Both the position numbers and the translations under genes were made by a program. Shown one piece after another: positions 1-11,640 of a stretch of 15,433 nucleotides of DNA. Numbering within the stretch: the first letter of the stretch is position 1; each line of letters opens with the position of its first letter. The stretch is from positions 2,905 to 18,337 of the forward strand of contig LSSN01000583.1 in assembly GCA_001970855.1 (NCBI GenBank), in the 5' to 3' direction. Under the pieces are notes generated by a model. The model was not told the origin of the DNA. It did not search any database and saw nothing but the letters and a program-made list of their open reading frames with translations. Source of the DNA: Smittium culicis (lineage: Eukaryota > Kickxellomycota > Harpellomycetes > Harpellales > Legeriomycetaceae).

Positions 1-303
1 TCTTTTTCAATCAATATTTAATTATTATTATTTAAGAGAATATACTATTTACTAATTATTATAAACTAAGTTACCGATGTAGCTGAGCAAAATAAAGACC
101 GAAATTAAATAGAAAAGATGGAGATTGGTATATTATGAACACTGAACACATTGATAAGTCGGTGCAAAAGATACAAAGTTTAATGCTGGGTTATACACTT
201 TTTCTTTATAAGATTGAAAAGAGCAGAGCATATGTATGTTAATAACGAATAAGAAATTCGTAATTACTTGTATGAATACTTTTTAATATTTTCGTGATAT
301 CAG

Positions 304-480
304 GGCTGACCAAAAAAATCTGTGATTTTCAGCAGCAAATTGGGTTAATGGCCATCAGTTGGCTGGATTCGGCACCAAAAATAGCTGCCCATCGCCCACC
401 AAGGCCCCTTGATCTGCTAATATGCCTATAACTAGTATAATTCAGCCAAAAAAAATGCTGATACATTAGTCCCCCCCTCC
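304..480. other. GC-richer patch, possible mobile-element relic
   Basis: A stretch beginning CAGGGCTGACCAAAA and ending in a C run is clearly richer in G and C than its surroundings. TTGGCTG (359-365) and CAGCCAA (443-449) are inverted inside it. The CAGGGCTG start recalls hAT-type transposon ends, but no matching far end or 8-base target duplication is present in the window and nothing in it can be translated sensibly. An old insertion remnant is only one possibility. Confidence 0.2.
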
Positions 481-1141
481 ATAAACAATATGCCTAAATA
501 TGTATAAAACAATGAAAATCGACCTTGCATTATAAATTACGACCGATTAATTGACCAGTTATATGTCGAAATTAGAATACATACAAACTCGTCACAGATT
601 ACGTAATTGTGCAAAATTATGAAAATATAGAATAGCATATTTTCTGCACGTCTGCCATTTCAGAATATTCTGATCATTTACACACTATTGGCTAAAATGC
701 TGACAGACAAAATATTTCCTTCTTCATTTTTGAGTATACGCATAAAGTTCATATAAACGCGAAAATTCAAATTATTGCATAATTTGGCATGGAAAGTGTC
801 ACGCTTAATATACCCACTTGAGCTTTGTTTTTTTTTTGTTCACGCTTTAAAGGAAAATGAGCGCTCTCAAAAATACTTTATTATAGCAAAAAAGTGTTTT
901 TTGTGTGTGGTAATTACCAATATTACTAACCTGTTTTGTTATCGTTTGCGCAATATGACACCTATTACAATAAAATTTATGTTGTATTTAGATTATTGAT
1001 ACTTTTTCTAAAATTAATGTCCAGCCAGCATAACTGCATAGTCGTACCAATAAATATTATACAAGCTCCAAAAATATGATCACTCGAAGGTTTGTTAGTT
1101 ACGATTGCATTAAAGAAGCGCTTTCCTTTATTGAATTTGTC

Positions 1142-1258
1142 ACGAAAGAGAAAGTTATAAAAAATAACTCTAATGCTGTCAATGCAACATTTTGTATGAC
1201 TTTCTCGCCTTCTATAAGCGCTGATAGAGTTATTTTTTTGTGATAAATACTCTTTTGT
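1142..1258. repeat. Imperfect inverted repeat of 117 bases
   Basis: The inner arms AAAAAATAACTCTA (1159-1172) and TAGAGTTATTTTTT (1225-1238) match exactly over 14 bases. Outward, ACGAAAGAG (1142-1150) pairs with CTCTTTTGT (1250-1258) after a three-base offset. The loop of about 50 bases contains AGCGCT. A foldback (MITE-like) element or a transcribed hairpin would fit; no target duplication is obvious. Confidence 0.5.
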
Positions 1259-2693
1259 TCCAACTATCCCTCATAATTTAGCGCTATAACTATTGGTCCA
1301 CCGCTTCAAACTGCATCCTCTCACAATAATTAGTAGCTATATATATTCGAATAAAAGCGGATCTGCAGGTAGAAAATTAAGGGGTATGGACTACTTTTCT
1401 GTAACTAAACATCGTTTTATTTTTTATCCATTGTTTCAATAAAAAAGCCTCACAAAAAAAATCTCATTAGCCCTGTAAGCATTGAATAAAAAATCAACCC
1501 CTGATGAGATATCTCCCACATTCGCTGAGTTTCTCGTGGATCACAAACAGGGGAATATTGAGTAAATCCTCACGAAATCTATAAAAAAAATACTAGCACC
1601 GCAAAAAAACAGTGATATTCGACTTTCTCAAGAGCTGTTCTAAACTCTTTATACTAGCCACAAATACTGTGGATTAAATTTACTAATTAACCACCAAGCA
1701 TATAGGCGTAAGAAACGTGTTAAATATAAATAAAAAAAAGTATATAGCAAACCTCATACTTGGAATAGTGCTTAGATAATATAAAACAATTAATAAAAAC
1801 GTGCTCCTCAACCACTCTACAAAAATTTTAATCAAAAAGTATTTAATTGCGTTCCTTTTTTAATTTAATTTTTTTATCGCGTATATCTAGACATAAAAAA
1901 AAAACATTTAAGCATTATCCACAAAAATTACCCATAGATTATCCATTCATGATCATTTCTATAAACCCCGTCTCGCCTCCCCCCGCCTTACACTGTTTTG
2001 ACACACGGCCTTATTTATTTAAAAATCATATCAGAACAAAATATGAATTTTGGCTCAAGCTGTAATATATGTATTCCGGCAAAACATGCCCCATCTACAT
2101 TCTAATTTGATAGTAGTTGGAACATTACAACACCATTCTCTGTTACTGGCTTCCCTCGTTCAGGAACAAAAATGACATTATTAAAAACAGTTTCTAAGCT
2201 AAGGGCCTGCTATTTTTAGTAATCAGTTCCTTTTACGCTTTATTCATTGCAATCTGTTACTCCCTCCCTCCCCTCAATTCCCTTCTGAATCAGTTGCCTT
2301 TTTTTACTTGCATTTCTAAATCTTTACCTACTTCACCTAAATTCTGCCATAATATGCGACTGCTCACTTTCCTTTACGCCTTTGTCTAATCCCTCATAAC
2401 TCGCTTTTCTTCCAATCAAAGTTTGTAAACCTATTCAAATCATCAGCAATTAAATTTCATTACCAAATTTGGACATTAGTTTTATTACAAGATCAATCCG
2501 CTAGTTTCTTCATTCGAGTACAAAAAAAATATTTATGCAAATAAAATGCGATTTTTTCGCTTCACCCTGCTAATTTGTGCCTTTTTTTCCTGATTATTGA
2601 GTTTGTGCTCTGCATTTATCATGTTTTTCTTCTTTTCCAAATCCGACCTTTAAACAAATGATCCCTTTTTAACGTTCAAAGCTAGTGAAAAGC

Positions 2694-2736
2694 AATATTG
2701 AAATATAAAAATATCTAGATATTTTTATTCAATATT
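2694..2736. repeat. Near-perfect palindrome centred on CTAG
   Basis: AATATTGAA..ATAAAAATATCT on the left mirrors AGATATTTTTATTCAATATT on the right, with only three extra bases in the left arm and no loop. Twenty base pairs of symmetry is more than the local AT-richness alone readily gives. It could extrude as a cruciform, or be the remnant of a small inverted-repeat element. Confidence 0.6.
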
Positions 2737-4250
2737 TTATATTGTGATTGCTAAGTATAATATTGGTAAGATTGCAACAACAAAAAACGTTTACCCTTTT
2801 AAGTAATAAATTTATTTGTAGATATAACAAATATCACTTCCCTATCCCCCACTTTATGATAGCTGCTATTCATAAAACTACAAAACACTGTTGAACAATA
2901 AAGTAAATTAAATCTCAATTTATTAATAATGATTTGGAACCTTTTACCCTTTTACCAATTCCTAGGCTTAATAATTAAATAAAAAATGACTTCAGAGACC
3001 TCTAATTCTCTAGTTCGCCTATACAAAAATAAATTAAAAAGCTAGATTAATCTTTTCCTCTTAAATATAGTTACATATGGCTTTCTTTTTTTGATAAACA
3101 ATACCATGAAACTATAATTAAATTCTTCACTCCTCAGCGAAACCTATATTTCATCTATAATCAATCATCAAACATTAGATACCATCCAAGAGATACATGC
3201 ACTCCCTGAAAAATTCTCTAGACTTACTCCTCCCCCCTTTTCCTCTCGCGCCTCTTAAATACATTATCACCTATGCATATTTATGTTAAAGAATGGTTTC
3301 TTTTCCTTCATTCAAAACTTTAACAAAGCCTACTAGACGCTTTATCTCACTTTTGGATATACGTGTCTATAATCCCATACTTTAACACCCACTTACCCTC
3401 CCATAAAAAAAATTCTATAGAATATTCAGCTTTCTATACAAATTAAATTTCTTTTATAATTTAAATACCTTTTAACTGAAAAAATATGCATTAATTCTAT
3501 CCCAAAGAATAGTATCAATTCCAGATGCCTTTTTACCCCTCCAAAAAAAAAAATAAAAGCTACTTTTTAAGCACCTAACAGAATTGACCCAAAAAAAAAG
3601 TTCAAGTTCTAGCATCTATTAAGCATGCTTGTAGTTAAGAGTAATAACAGTACCCTTAAACCCCATATTTTATGTATTTTGGATATGTATTAAGCTCTGT
3701 TAAGCGCTGAATCAATTGTTTTTTTATTTTTTAACATTTGAAAATCATTCCAGAATTTATAGATAAATCTCACAAAAAAATCCTTTTTTCGCTAAACAAA
3801 ATATATCTTTTTAAAAATCCTAAACCCCTCCTCCCTCTCCTCAAATGCCAATGCCCATATTTCCGCAATACTACCTCTCGTAATCCTTGCTCATAATTAA
3901 ATTCCAATGATATACAACCCCTCGATCTTATAAACCACCACTTTTTTTTTTGCTGATTTATTTATCTTTTATCGCAAATTTCTAATTATAAATAAATAAA
4001 TAGTCACACTATCAGCCCATAAAAAAAATTAATAATTCGATAGTGTATAATATAGTCCAAATTTATTAAAAGCTTTCACACACATTTTACAATCAATATG
4101 ACATTATATAACACAAAAAGTTGCGCATTATTATCCTTTTTTTTTTTTTTTTTTAAAGTGTGAAATTAAAAAGCATGCTTACTGTGTCGAAAATTACTAA
4201 ATCTGCACGTTTTTTTCTTTTTTAATGGAGGAGGAGGTTTCGAACATTAT

Positions 4251-5216
4251 TTAAGTATGCGACCAGCTGCTTTTTTAGACTTTTGAAATGCTGAATCGAT
4301 ATACTACCCAATAAATCATCAGCATCTCAACCGCCCCTTTTTTCAATAAAACGTGAAATATTTTATATATATTCTTTCTATTTACAAAAGAAAATGTTAA
4401 TCCAAGTCTCTGATTTTTTCTCTTTAAATATTCCGCAGGAAAATACATTTTTCGATATCTAAATTTTCTTTTTTTTTTAACCTTCCACATAGATAAAAAT
4501 CGTCATTATACATACCTCAACTCAAATCTATGAGAACATTAAGAGCATTCAATTTTATATACTTACTTTAAAAAATATATTCCACGCTCACTTACCAACT
4601 TACTGATTATACATTTTTTAAAAATGTTATCTCTGCGGCTGATTCATATAAATCCTTACTTTAAAATTATCCTCATTTTTATAATTTAATTTTTTAATTT
4701 ATGATTTTATTAAATTAATATAAATTATTTTCGAACTTTTAGGTTATAAATCAGTCAAAACTTTATGAAAAAATAGCTTTACCGAGGTAAATTGCACGAA
4801 ATTTTTTGAAGGTAGATACGTTTGTTTTTTTTTTTTTTTTTCATTGAGATAAAAATTGGAAATAATAAATTTAAAATACACTGGTATTAACTTTTTCATT
4901 GAAGTTATAATCTTTCCATTTATAATAATCAAAAAATCATAAAAATTATTACAAATTTATACCTGATTATTGGATTTTTTAATTTTGTGTATATTTTTAT
5001 ATGATTGATTTTACAATCGGATATAATTTGTATCAAAAAATTCATTAAAACTCTTGAATCAAAGAATTAAATAAAAAAAAATAATTATACACAACAAAAA
5101 TCCAGTTTTTAAATGAATGCTTAATACATAAAATGCAATTTTGAAAATAATAATTTATCATAAAAACGAATGATAATTATATTTTTATTATTAGCATGTA
5201 AAATTATAATAGACAA
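4251..5216. other. AT-rich spacer without recognisable genes
   Basis: The open frames here are low in complexity and rich in Lys, Ile, Phe and Tyr, as expected for chance frames in AT-rich DNA. A 17-base T run lies at 4825-4841. I see no RNA gene or clear repeat. Confidence 0.65.
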
Positions 5217-5235
5217 GGCAATCTGAATGATTGCC
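5217..5235. repeat. Perfect hairpin at the left edge of the GC island
   Basis: GGCAATC and GATTGCC are exact inverted copies separated by TGAAT. They sit where AT-rich sequence turns into the GC-rich retrotransposon remnant. Whether the palindrome belongs to the element or to the insertion site is unknown. Confidence 0.6.
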
Positions 5236-5523
5236 AGTGTCGGTAAGTCAGCGGCCATGGAGCGCATCAGAGATGAACTGGTCATAATCTCAGTGTTCAT
5301 GCGCACCAGCACAGCCCGTGAGCGTACATATCATAAGTGGCCATCCTCAAAAACATGGATCGCCGACCTCATCAAGGCTCCGATAAAGGCCCGCATGGCC
5401 ACCTGGGTGACCGGGAGCGCCCGGTGGATATAAAATTTTTGCCCCTGCTGCAACTTGTGTGTGCCTGAGACAGTCAACCACATACTTCTGAGCTGCGGCC
5501 GGTGGAGAAATCACCGATCATAG
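5227..5523 (+). pseudogene. Retrotransposon reverse-transcriptase ORF remnant (C-terminal RNase H/zinc-knuckle region)
   Basis: The frame reads 68 codons from ATG at 5227, meets TAA at 5431, then continues in the same frame to TAG at 5521. After the first stop comes Cys-X2-Cys-X6-His-X4-Cys (codons at 5449-5496), with PETVNHILLSCGRWR around it. That is the zinc-knuckle-like tail found after the RNase H region of Tad/I-type non-LTR elements, often preceded by a segment like the ARMATWVTGSARW seen here. Polymerase motifs are absent, so this is a 5'-truncated, dead copy. Both stops could come from C-to-T changes in Gln codons (CAA, CAG), as in repeat-induced mutation, but that is inference. Clade assignment rests on motif resemblance only. 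Confidence 0.5.
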
Positions 5524-6801
5524 ACGATCTGCCGGTTCATACCGATGCCGATCCGCTCTGACGAAAAAATTTTTTTTTAGAATTTCAACGGAGCCCGGTT
5601 GGGGCTAGTTGGAAATCTCGTTGGGGGGGGGGGTCTAAACAATCTTTGAGCCAGCTTCGAGCTGGCACAGCCGATCAAAAATTTGGCTGTTTCCAGCTCA
5701 AAATTTTGAACAGCATCCGCGTGCCCAGGACACTTATACTGAAAAGCATAAGTGATTCATAAGCCCCCTTGAACCAATGCGCAGTGGGTATGGAGCTGCT
5801 AGAGCGGCGGAGGGGGGTAGGTTGAAAATTTATTTTTTTAATATTTTTTTAACTTGATAAATATTTTTTGATAGTTTTTAGTATACTTTTAAATTATGTT
5901 TAATAAACTCTGAGAAAAAAAAATAAAAATAAGTTTTTGTTTATCAGTAATAAATAACTAAATTATTATTTTTTATATTTTTGAATATATTTATTAGTAA
6001 ATATTGATAAACTTCCATATTTATACAGAGCTTTTAATAAACTAAAATATAATTATACCCATTTTATTAGAAATTTAATTCTATGAAATACATTGAAATT
6101 TAGCCTTAAATAATTATTTCTACAAAATAAACAGAGAATATCCTTCAAATATTTAAGAAGGTAATTTATCTGGGATACTCAATAGTTGGAGCTATTTTTT
6201 AAATTAAATAATCATATTTAATATTTTAAATATATACTTGTAGTATCTTTCTTGTAAAATTTAATTCTGGACTTCCTATCTTTGGTTATAGTAGCATAAT
6301 TAGGCTTTGAATTTCTACATAATAAAATTAATACAAAAATCATGAGTCGAAAAACAAAAATATCTCTTAATCCGCAACAGGTTATTATAAAATGGTAAAA
6401 AAACATAATAAATATATTATATTAAAAAATTAAATTTAATTATATGCTTTTATTATTAGATTTATTCTTATTTGGACCTCAATGGGGGGAAATATTGTTG
6501 TATTTTATATTTAAAATTATGCAAATATTAGTAACTATATATAAATCTCTAATTTTTCTTTGTGCAATAAAACTATTTATTTTTGCTTTTTTATTTCAAT
6601 ACATACAATAAAATAAAAAAATCATGAGAATTGATTATAAGACCAATCTCTGAAATCAATCTACTATAAAGATCTTCAAATTCAAAAAGGTTTTAATTTT
6701 ATTAATTAATTTTTTTCTATTATAAATAGAGAATTTAAACTTACTGCACACAATTTATTTACTAAATATGAGATTTTTTTACAATTTCTTGTTTCACTCT
6801 C

Positions 6802-6855
6802 TTTCTCAAATTTTCAAATTTATAATTTATAATTTATAATTGTAAATTTGAGAAA
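6802..6855. repeat. Hairpin with 12-bp perfect arms around a heptamer tandem repeat
   Basis: TTTCTCAAATTT (6802-6813) and AAATTTGAGAAA (6844-6855) are exact inverted copies. Between them, the heptamer TTTATAA is repeated three times at about 6819-6840. The combination gives a stem with a repetitive AT loop. The role is unknown. Confidence 0.6.
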
Positions 6856-8990
6856 AAGAAATTTTTTATTCTAATAAAATAAAAACTAAATCTATAAAAC
6901 GTATATACAGACCTTCAAATATTATTTTTATTTATCAGTATCTTAAAATTTACCTAATATCACCATTTTATTAATCGATATTTAAAAGAAATCATGATTA
7001 ATTCCATTAAACACAATAAGAAAAAAAATTATTTTAAATCACTTGATATGTTAATTTAGATAAAAATAGCATTTTAATAAAATCTTGTATACTTTTTTCA
7101 ATTTTTCTCAGAATTTTAGATGTTAATAGATTGTAAAAAACTTTATATTCTATTCATTTAATAAAAAAAATTATATTTATTTTTAATTGCCGATATTTAA
7201 GATATTTCAAACTTTTGCCAAAAAAAATATCAAAATGCTAAATTTTTCAAGCGTGGTATCTTGTTGAAAATTTTTTATTTTTTAAATGATTTAAATATTA
7301 AAAATTATGCACTTAAATATTTCTTAATTTATTATGTTTAAAAAATTATATTATAGCGATAATTTTTTCATTGTATTTAACTCTGATCTATGCATTTAAA
7401 TTAAAAATTTTGAGTGGAAGGACATAATACTTTTTATTGCAGCAGATTATTTGTAATTACGAATTATTATTTAAACAAATTGTTTAAAAAATGAAAAAAA
7501 TAATATATCAAAATATTAGAACCTAAAAATAACTGTTTCGGTTTTTCAACTATATTACATTTTTTGTGAAAATTTTCAAATTATAAAATTTTATTTATTT
7601 TAATATTATTTAATTTAATGTTAGAATTTCATTATTTTTTCAAAACATTATTACTTATTTAGATATGATAGATTAAATTATCTAAGGTTAAAATCAATAA
7701 AAATTTTCAGAATATTTATGAAACCTGAATTAAAAAAAATCTTATCATTCTTTATCATGTCCACATTTTAAATTTTAAATTTTTGAGTAAATATCTAACA
7801 ATAACTCGGTATACGTTTTTGAATTTGAATCTAATGATTTTTTTATATAGGCACTCAAAAATTTTTTTTTTATAAATGATGTTGGAGAGTTGAATTTTTC
7901 ATTATAATTATTACTTAATTTATTTATTCAATTCCTAAATAAATGATATGTTTGTGATTAAAATTGATTCAAGATGAATTAACTATCTATACCAATAACA
8001 AAAAAAATACAACTGCTTATTTATTGAATATTTCGATTATCATAATTAAATATACTTAGAACTATTCGTAGGTGTGGTTTTTTGATCACTTAGTATTAAT
8101 ATAAAACGTTTTATAACCAAGTTTACTAGTAGTATTTTAAACTTACTGTTTTGAAAAGAAAGTGTTTTTAGAAATTTTATAAAGTTTTATATGAATAATA
8201 ATTGATGAATTTTATTTTGGAATGGTATATGTGTTCTTGAATAAGTTAATTAAAAATTTAATCTTGATCGTAAATAATTTTAGAGAAAAAATTCTTAAGT
8301 TGAACTTTATATAGTTACTGTATTCATATATTCTTTGATTAATAGAGTGATTATAAAAATAAAATTGAAATTTTTAGTTTTTTTTTTTTTTAATAAGTTC
8401 TAGTATAATAATAACACATCTTTGTTAGATAAAAGAATCAAATTATAACTTAGATAATTTAAAAAATCAGGTTTTCAAGTTATACGCAATTAATTAAAAT
8501 AATCATTTAATTATTTCTTGGAAAATAAACAGTGATATTTTTTTTAAACTCTGACTATTAATATCACTTGAAAATAATTTAAGAATATAATTAAAAATTT
8601 TCAGTATTAAAATTAATTATAATTTACTCCATTTAATTTTTTTACCAATTTTTTTATATTTTCCTTAATTAAATAAAATTCTCAAAAATCCTCTGGAAAA
8701 AATTTAGAAATAAATTTCTTTTTCACATACTATAAAAAAATAAAAATTTAATCTCATTTAATATATAAAAAATCTGTATTAGGAAAGAAAATAACCTCAA
8801 AACCTAATAAAGTAGTAAAAAAAGGTAAAATAAGAATCGTATAAATGTTAATAGTAGCTTCTTATAATTAATAAATCCATCTTATTGTAAGGATTTTTTA
8901 AAAAAAAACTCTATTTTTCATAGAAACTGAGTAATAATAATTGTTTGGAAAAAAAAAAAAAACTATGAATTTAATGCGAGATAAAATTTT

Positions 8991-9586
8991 ATTCCTTATT
9001 AGTGGTAACTAGCTTATAACTAAAGCTATGTCTAATTTTAGAATAAATTATACATATTTTATATAATAAATGATTAATCTAAAGCGAAATTAACACATAA
9101 AAATTAAAATTTAATATATTAATATAAAATATTCGACGATCTATATTCAACTAGAAATCTTAAAAGAAAAATTTTAAAATATTAAGTATGATTTAATGTT
9201 AAAATAATTAAAATTTTTTTGAACCCAAAAATTAAAGAAAATCAATATTTAATAATAAAAAATTGTAATGAGTTTGATGTCAATTTATTACTGCAATATC
9301 TCTTAAATCATTTAAATCAAAACTTTATTGACCTTTTAAAATAATGATAAAAAAGATGTTTTTTAAAATAATAGAAATACAAATATTTATATAGTTTTCT
9401 TTAACTATAAGATTCCTTAGTTATTATAAAGTATAAGTTACTTTATGTCTAAGTTTTAGATTGGCTCAATACAGCATATATTAAACTGCTGTTAATAAAT
9501 ATAAAACAATATAACTAAATTGTTTCACCTATAAAGCATTAATATATTAATTTAATATATTAAATATTGTTGTAAAATATTCAACA
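8991..9586 (+). repeat. Pair of diverged direct copies about 420-450 bases apart
   Basis: Shared blocks occur in the same order in both copies: ATTCCTTA (8991 and 9412), TATGTCTAA with TTTTAGA (9027 and 9444), TTTAATATATTAA (about 9111 and 9551), and a form of TATAAAATATTCGAC (about 9122 and 9571). The offset grows slowly from about 420 to 450, as expected if the second copy gained small insertions. This points to an old tandem duplication or two neighbouring copies of one repeat family. Confidence 0.4.
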
Positions 9587-11640
9587 ATTACTTAAAATTT
9601 TTAAATCTAGCTTAACTGTATTTATAATCAGCAATTTAGTCCAAAACCGAAACAATTAAACATCAAAAGATAAATGCACCAATTAAATAAACTATGAGAT
9701 TTTTTAGACTTGATATTTTTGGAATTTTTCGTCCGAAGTATTTATATCGTTGGATAGATTAAAGAGAAATTTCAACTTTTTCATTTCTTAATATTTTAGG
9801 ATAAAATAACGTTCATTGAATTATGATATATAAAAAATATTCATTCATAAAGAATATCCAAATATTTTGTTTTATTATTTTATTTTATTTTAATTTATTA
9901 CCGAAATATTAAAAAAAGACTATCCGATTTAAAATAAAAATAAAGTTTAAATCACTTTTCATTATTTAATTATTATATTATAATTATTTTAGCTCTTTTA
10001 ATTTTACTTAATGTTCGATTCTAAAAAATAGAAGCCTTTTTTTTTCCAGCTTAGTAATATCTAACTGAAAATTTCTAGACTATAATCATGGCTGGGTTAA
10101 CTGGAAAGGTATTTTGATCTTTATTTATTAGATAATTTTCAAATCATTATTACCAAAATAAGATTTAATATTTTTTCGCACAATTTTATATAATGATTAT
10201 CTCTATAAACAAAAGCATCCTCTTCGTAAAGAATCTCTTTTATATTATCCAATAAGTAAAAAACTTAAAAAATACAATTTATATAGAAATAAAAATAAAT
10301 TCAAGTAAAAAAAATACATTGGGATTTTTTAATTTTAATTAATTTTCCTATTTTTAAAACTGATATTGAAAGTATTGAATTGTCAGATTTTTAATTATCT
10401 AACTTTTTTTTTTTTTCAAGAAATTTATTTACAGTGTTAAAATTTAATTATCTAGCATTATAAAGATTTAATTTGTGATAGTATTGAATTTAATTGGTTA
10501 TTATTTTTGGGGTTTTAGCTAAAATATTTATTTAAAATACCTAACAAGGATGCTAAATAGTAAAAGTAAGATAAATAATAACCATTTTAACTAAAAGTTG
10601 AAGTATTTTCAGAAATGATATCCAAAAATGAATATTAATCAAAAGTTAAAAAATAAGTTTTTATATCAGCATTTAACTATTGAAACTAAAAATAATTTAA
10701 TATTATAAGTAGGTTCTGGATTAGTTCAAAAGTGCCTATCCCTTCCCTAGGAAATTTGGGACATGTTTTTTATATATATTTTATTTGTCTTATTATCTTT
10801 TTGATGTTTTTTTCTCTTTTTTATTTGACCTAGATAAACAGTCTCATTATAGGTAAATTAATTTAACGATTTAATAAATATTTATTAGCTAAGTATTTAT
10901 TGTTTTTTCATTTCCTAAACATTTATCTGAAAATATCAAAAAAAAATAAAATTCTATAAGTTTTAGAGAGAATCTATGAGAAATAAGTGATATAAAAAGC
11001 TAATATCAGCAAAACCCCTAAGATGGCAATGCATTGGGGTGGAAACTCTCTAAGATGTCAAATTTATGAATGTTAAATTGAAAAAAATATTGATTTATCG
11101 TTCAAAGTATATCCAATTTTAATCAAAGAGATTTTATAGGCTAAATAAGTTAAATTTGAACTTTTAGTATATTTTATATTGATAATTTTTTATTTATATT
11201 CTAATAGTATAGCCTATTGTCAATCGCACTCTGAGAAGGAAACTTGCCGTTATTTTTCTAAGTGTAATTGATACGAGCTAAAATATAATTTCTAAAATTG
11301 AAAATAAGCCATACTAATTTAAGAATTAAATTTTACTATTTTTCAATATTTATGTAACCAAATTAAACTATTTATTTATAAAACTAAAGTTTAACTTTTT
11401 TTCAACTAATTTGTAGCTAGTGAATTGTAAGCTATTTTTAACATTAAAAAAACTCTAAAATAAAATGTTCCATTTGAAAGGACAATTGAATCAAAATTTG
11501 ATAAAAATACCAGTTTCTTACTCAGAAGTTTTACTGCAGCAATATTTATTTGCATTAAAAAGTCAATTAATAGTGATACAATAGTATCATTTAGTTGAGC
11601 TAAAAATAAGCATATAGTAGCTTGTTTATAATATCATCGG

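Larger units (their letters stand above)
1..4250. other. Gene-poor, AT-rich, pyrimidine-biased non-coding region
   Basis: No open frame here looks like a protein; the longest are low-complexity and lack recognisable motifs. A 48-codon open stretch at 96-242, with ATG at 135, is the only one with mixed composition near the left edge, and I do not recognise it. Many A and T homopolymers occur, including 18 T at 4137-4154. From about 2.2 to 3.9 kb the + strand is rich in C and poor in G, with CCCTCC-like blocks. Inverted repeats lie at 1142-1258 and 2694-2736. Confidence 0.7.
5217..5822 (+). mobile_element. GC-rich island: decayed 3' end of a non-LTR retrotransposon
   Basis: Composition changes sharply here. 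Three sequence lines counted by hand (5281-5340, 5401-5520) have 96 G+C of 180, against about 10% in the AT-rich domain to the right. The left half encodes a remnant of a retrotransposon C-terminal domain. The right half (5524-5822) is non-coding, with an 11-base G run at 5623-5633, a perfect hairpin GCCAGCT-TCG-AGCTGGC at 5650-5666 and GC-rich ends, and may be the element's 3' untranslated part. No poly(A) tail or target-site duplication is clear; the edges are set by composition only. Confidence 0.55.
5823..11640. other. Extremely AT-rich non-coding region
   Basis: Lines at 7561, 8581 and 9181 together hold 18 G+C of 180 bases. No open frame looks protein-like. Contents worth naming are the hairpin with tandem heptamers at 6802-6855, an old duplicated block near 9.0 and 9.4 kb, a 7-bp hairpin ATTGTTG/CAACAAT at 9566-9588, two CTAAGATG repeats near 11.03 kb, and an 8-bp hairpin (TGATAC-AATA-GTATCA core) at 11572-11591 just before the tRNA. 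Such DNA could be an AT isochore of decayed repeats or a pericentromeric region. Confidence 0.7.

Noticed and set aside
775..999. Plus-strand open frame of 74 codons
   Set aside because: No ATG near its start and no recognisable motif; Phe/Cys/Tyr-rich content is typical of chance frames. The frame at 1847-2065 is rejected for the same reasons.
1499..1553. C/D-box snoRNA or hammerhead-like RNA with CCCCTG/CAGGGG ends
   Set aside because: CTGATGAG resembles a C box or the hammerhead core, and the ends pair. But there is no D box next to the closing stem, and the GAAA with a proper second stem needed for a hammerhead is missing.
4230..4300. Minus-strand tRNA suggested by a B-box-like GTTCGAAAC
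   Set aside because: The bases around it cannot form T, anticodon or acceptor stems.
4275..4490. Minus-strand open frame of 71 codons
   Set aside because: Basic and aromatic low-complexity content produced by T/A-rich DNA; no motif, no promoter and no neighbouring gene support it. The same holds for the minus-strand frames at 4744-4932 and 6218-6406.
5121..5312. Minus-strand open frame overlapping the GC island
   Set aside because: It lies opposite the retrotransposon remnant, runs from AT-rich spacer into the island and shows no family features.
11215..11280. Imperfect hairpin upstream of the tRNA as a second RNA gene
   Set aside because: Pairing is patchy (about 12 of 17 positions), and there are no pol III boxes or known RNA motifs.
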